A stretch of 39,322 nt of DNA from Myxococcota bacterium (GTDB lineage Bacteria > Myxococcota_A > Polyangia > Polyangiales > JANWZI01), in contig JANWZI010000028.1 of the NCBI GenBank assembly GCA_025054695.1, positions 1-39,322 on the forward strand. Direction: 5' to 3'. The translations under genes and the position numbers were made by a program. Every line of letters begins with the position of its first letter. Within the stretch, counting starts at the first letter, position 1. Shown here in pieces: positions 38,997 through 39,322 of the stretch. The notes under the pieces are model-generated. The model was not told the DNA's origin. It was given only the letters and a program-made list of their open reading frames with translations, and made no database searches.

Positions 38997-39322
38997 ATGG
39001 AGTTCTTCAAACCCGGTCGCGTCATCGACTTCATGCGGGTGCGCCGGCCCGTCATCACGGGCTCGGCCATCGCCGTGGTGCTGTCACTCGCGAGCTTCGT
39101 CTGGCCGGGCGCCAACTTCGGCATCGATTTCCGCGGAGGAACCGAGCTGGAGCTGCGCTTCGATGCCTCGGTGACCGCGGCGCAGGTGCGCAGCGCGCTC
39201 GAGGCGTCCGGCTACGCCGCTCCCGACGTCGTCAACGTCGAGGGCCATCCCGGCCAGTACATCATCCGCGTGCGCGAGGTCAGCGCGATCGACGAGGGCC
39301 GTGCGAGCGCGATCGAGCGCGC
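38997..39322 (+). CDS. secF: Protein translocase subunit SecF (5' part)
   Basis: The first 108 codons of secF are present before the window ends. The product begins MEFFKPGRVIDFMRVRRPV, then TM1 (ITGSAIAVVLSLASFVWPG) and the SecF signature NFGIDFRGGTELELRF, followed by the start of the periplasmic domain. It follows secD directly and completes the YajC-SecD-SecF complex. Confidence 0.93.
   Translation, partial: MEFFKPGRVIDFMRVRRPVITGSAIAVVLSLASFVWPGANFGIDFRGGTELELRFDASVTAAQVRSALEASGYAAPDVVNVEGHPGQYIIRVREVSAIDEGRASAIER

Overview
The window is about 39 kb of very GC-rich DNA from what looks like a Myxococcota bacterium (Polyangiales or Sandaracinus-like). I infer this from family content, not a database match: MYXO-CTERM-like C-terminal tails, MopE-type CNGxDDDCDG repeats, several large Cys-rich secreted lipoproteins, a CarD/CdnL regulator, a PilZ protein of the myxobacterial type, FHA and DUF4388 proteins, and frequent GTG/TTG starts. 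It reads as ordinary chromosome. I see no prophage, insertion sequence, integron, CRISPR array or rRNA.

Layout, left to right. (1) 1-2501: the 5' end of an exported protein (minus) and, divergently, a Cys-rich repeat lipoprotein. (2) 2684-9923: argB (minus), then a tripartite efflux set made of a HlyD/MacA-like adaptor, a MacB-type ATPase and permease, and a TolC-like outer-membrane channel, interrupted by a minus-strand Uma2 nuclease-fold gene and followed by a convergent TauE/SafE permease. (3) 10280-15664: one uninterrupted 1794-codon ORF that looks like two surface proteins joined in frame. (4) 15696-20236: glyoxalase II, a beta-propeller lipoprotein with one CxxCH motif (minus), and an M23 peptidase with a degenerate lytic-transglycosylase-like N-terminus. 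(5) 20415-25088: FHA-DUF4388, PilZ and J-domain genes facing a minus-strand carD-membrane protein-rng cluster. (6) 25559-30965: tRNA-Gly(CCC), an FG-GAP surface protein with a MYXO-CTERM-like tail, a DNA methylase coupled to an Mrp/ApbC ATPase, and an RluA-type pseudouridine synthase. (7) 31094-36522: glnE followed by a translationally coupled pseudo-receiver/DUF4388/TPR protein (both minus). (8) 36684-39322: yajC-secD-secF, with secF cut by the window end.

Working together: the adaptor, ATPase, permease and TolC form an envelope exporter. YajC-SecD-SecF supports Sec export of the many signal-peptide proteins encoded here. CarD is a housekeeping regulator of RNA polymerase. GlnE controls glutamine synthetase, and ArgB catalyses the second step of arginine synthesis.

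The most unusual signal is outside genes: imperfect arrays with a 6-bp period, built on CGAGNC/CGGANC, sit in at least six intergenic gaps. Every one reads purine-rich on the + strand, whatever the direction of the flanking genes. The clearest has 21 in-phase units at 25304-25429, between the carD promoter and the tRNA promoter. I do not recognise this element. The second strongest oddity is the in-frame junction near 12720-12940, where a MYXO-CTERM-like tail runs straight into a lipoprotein signal sequence without a stop.

No convincing intrinsic terminator (hairpin plus T-tract) was seen at any gene end.
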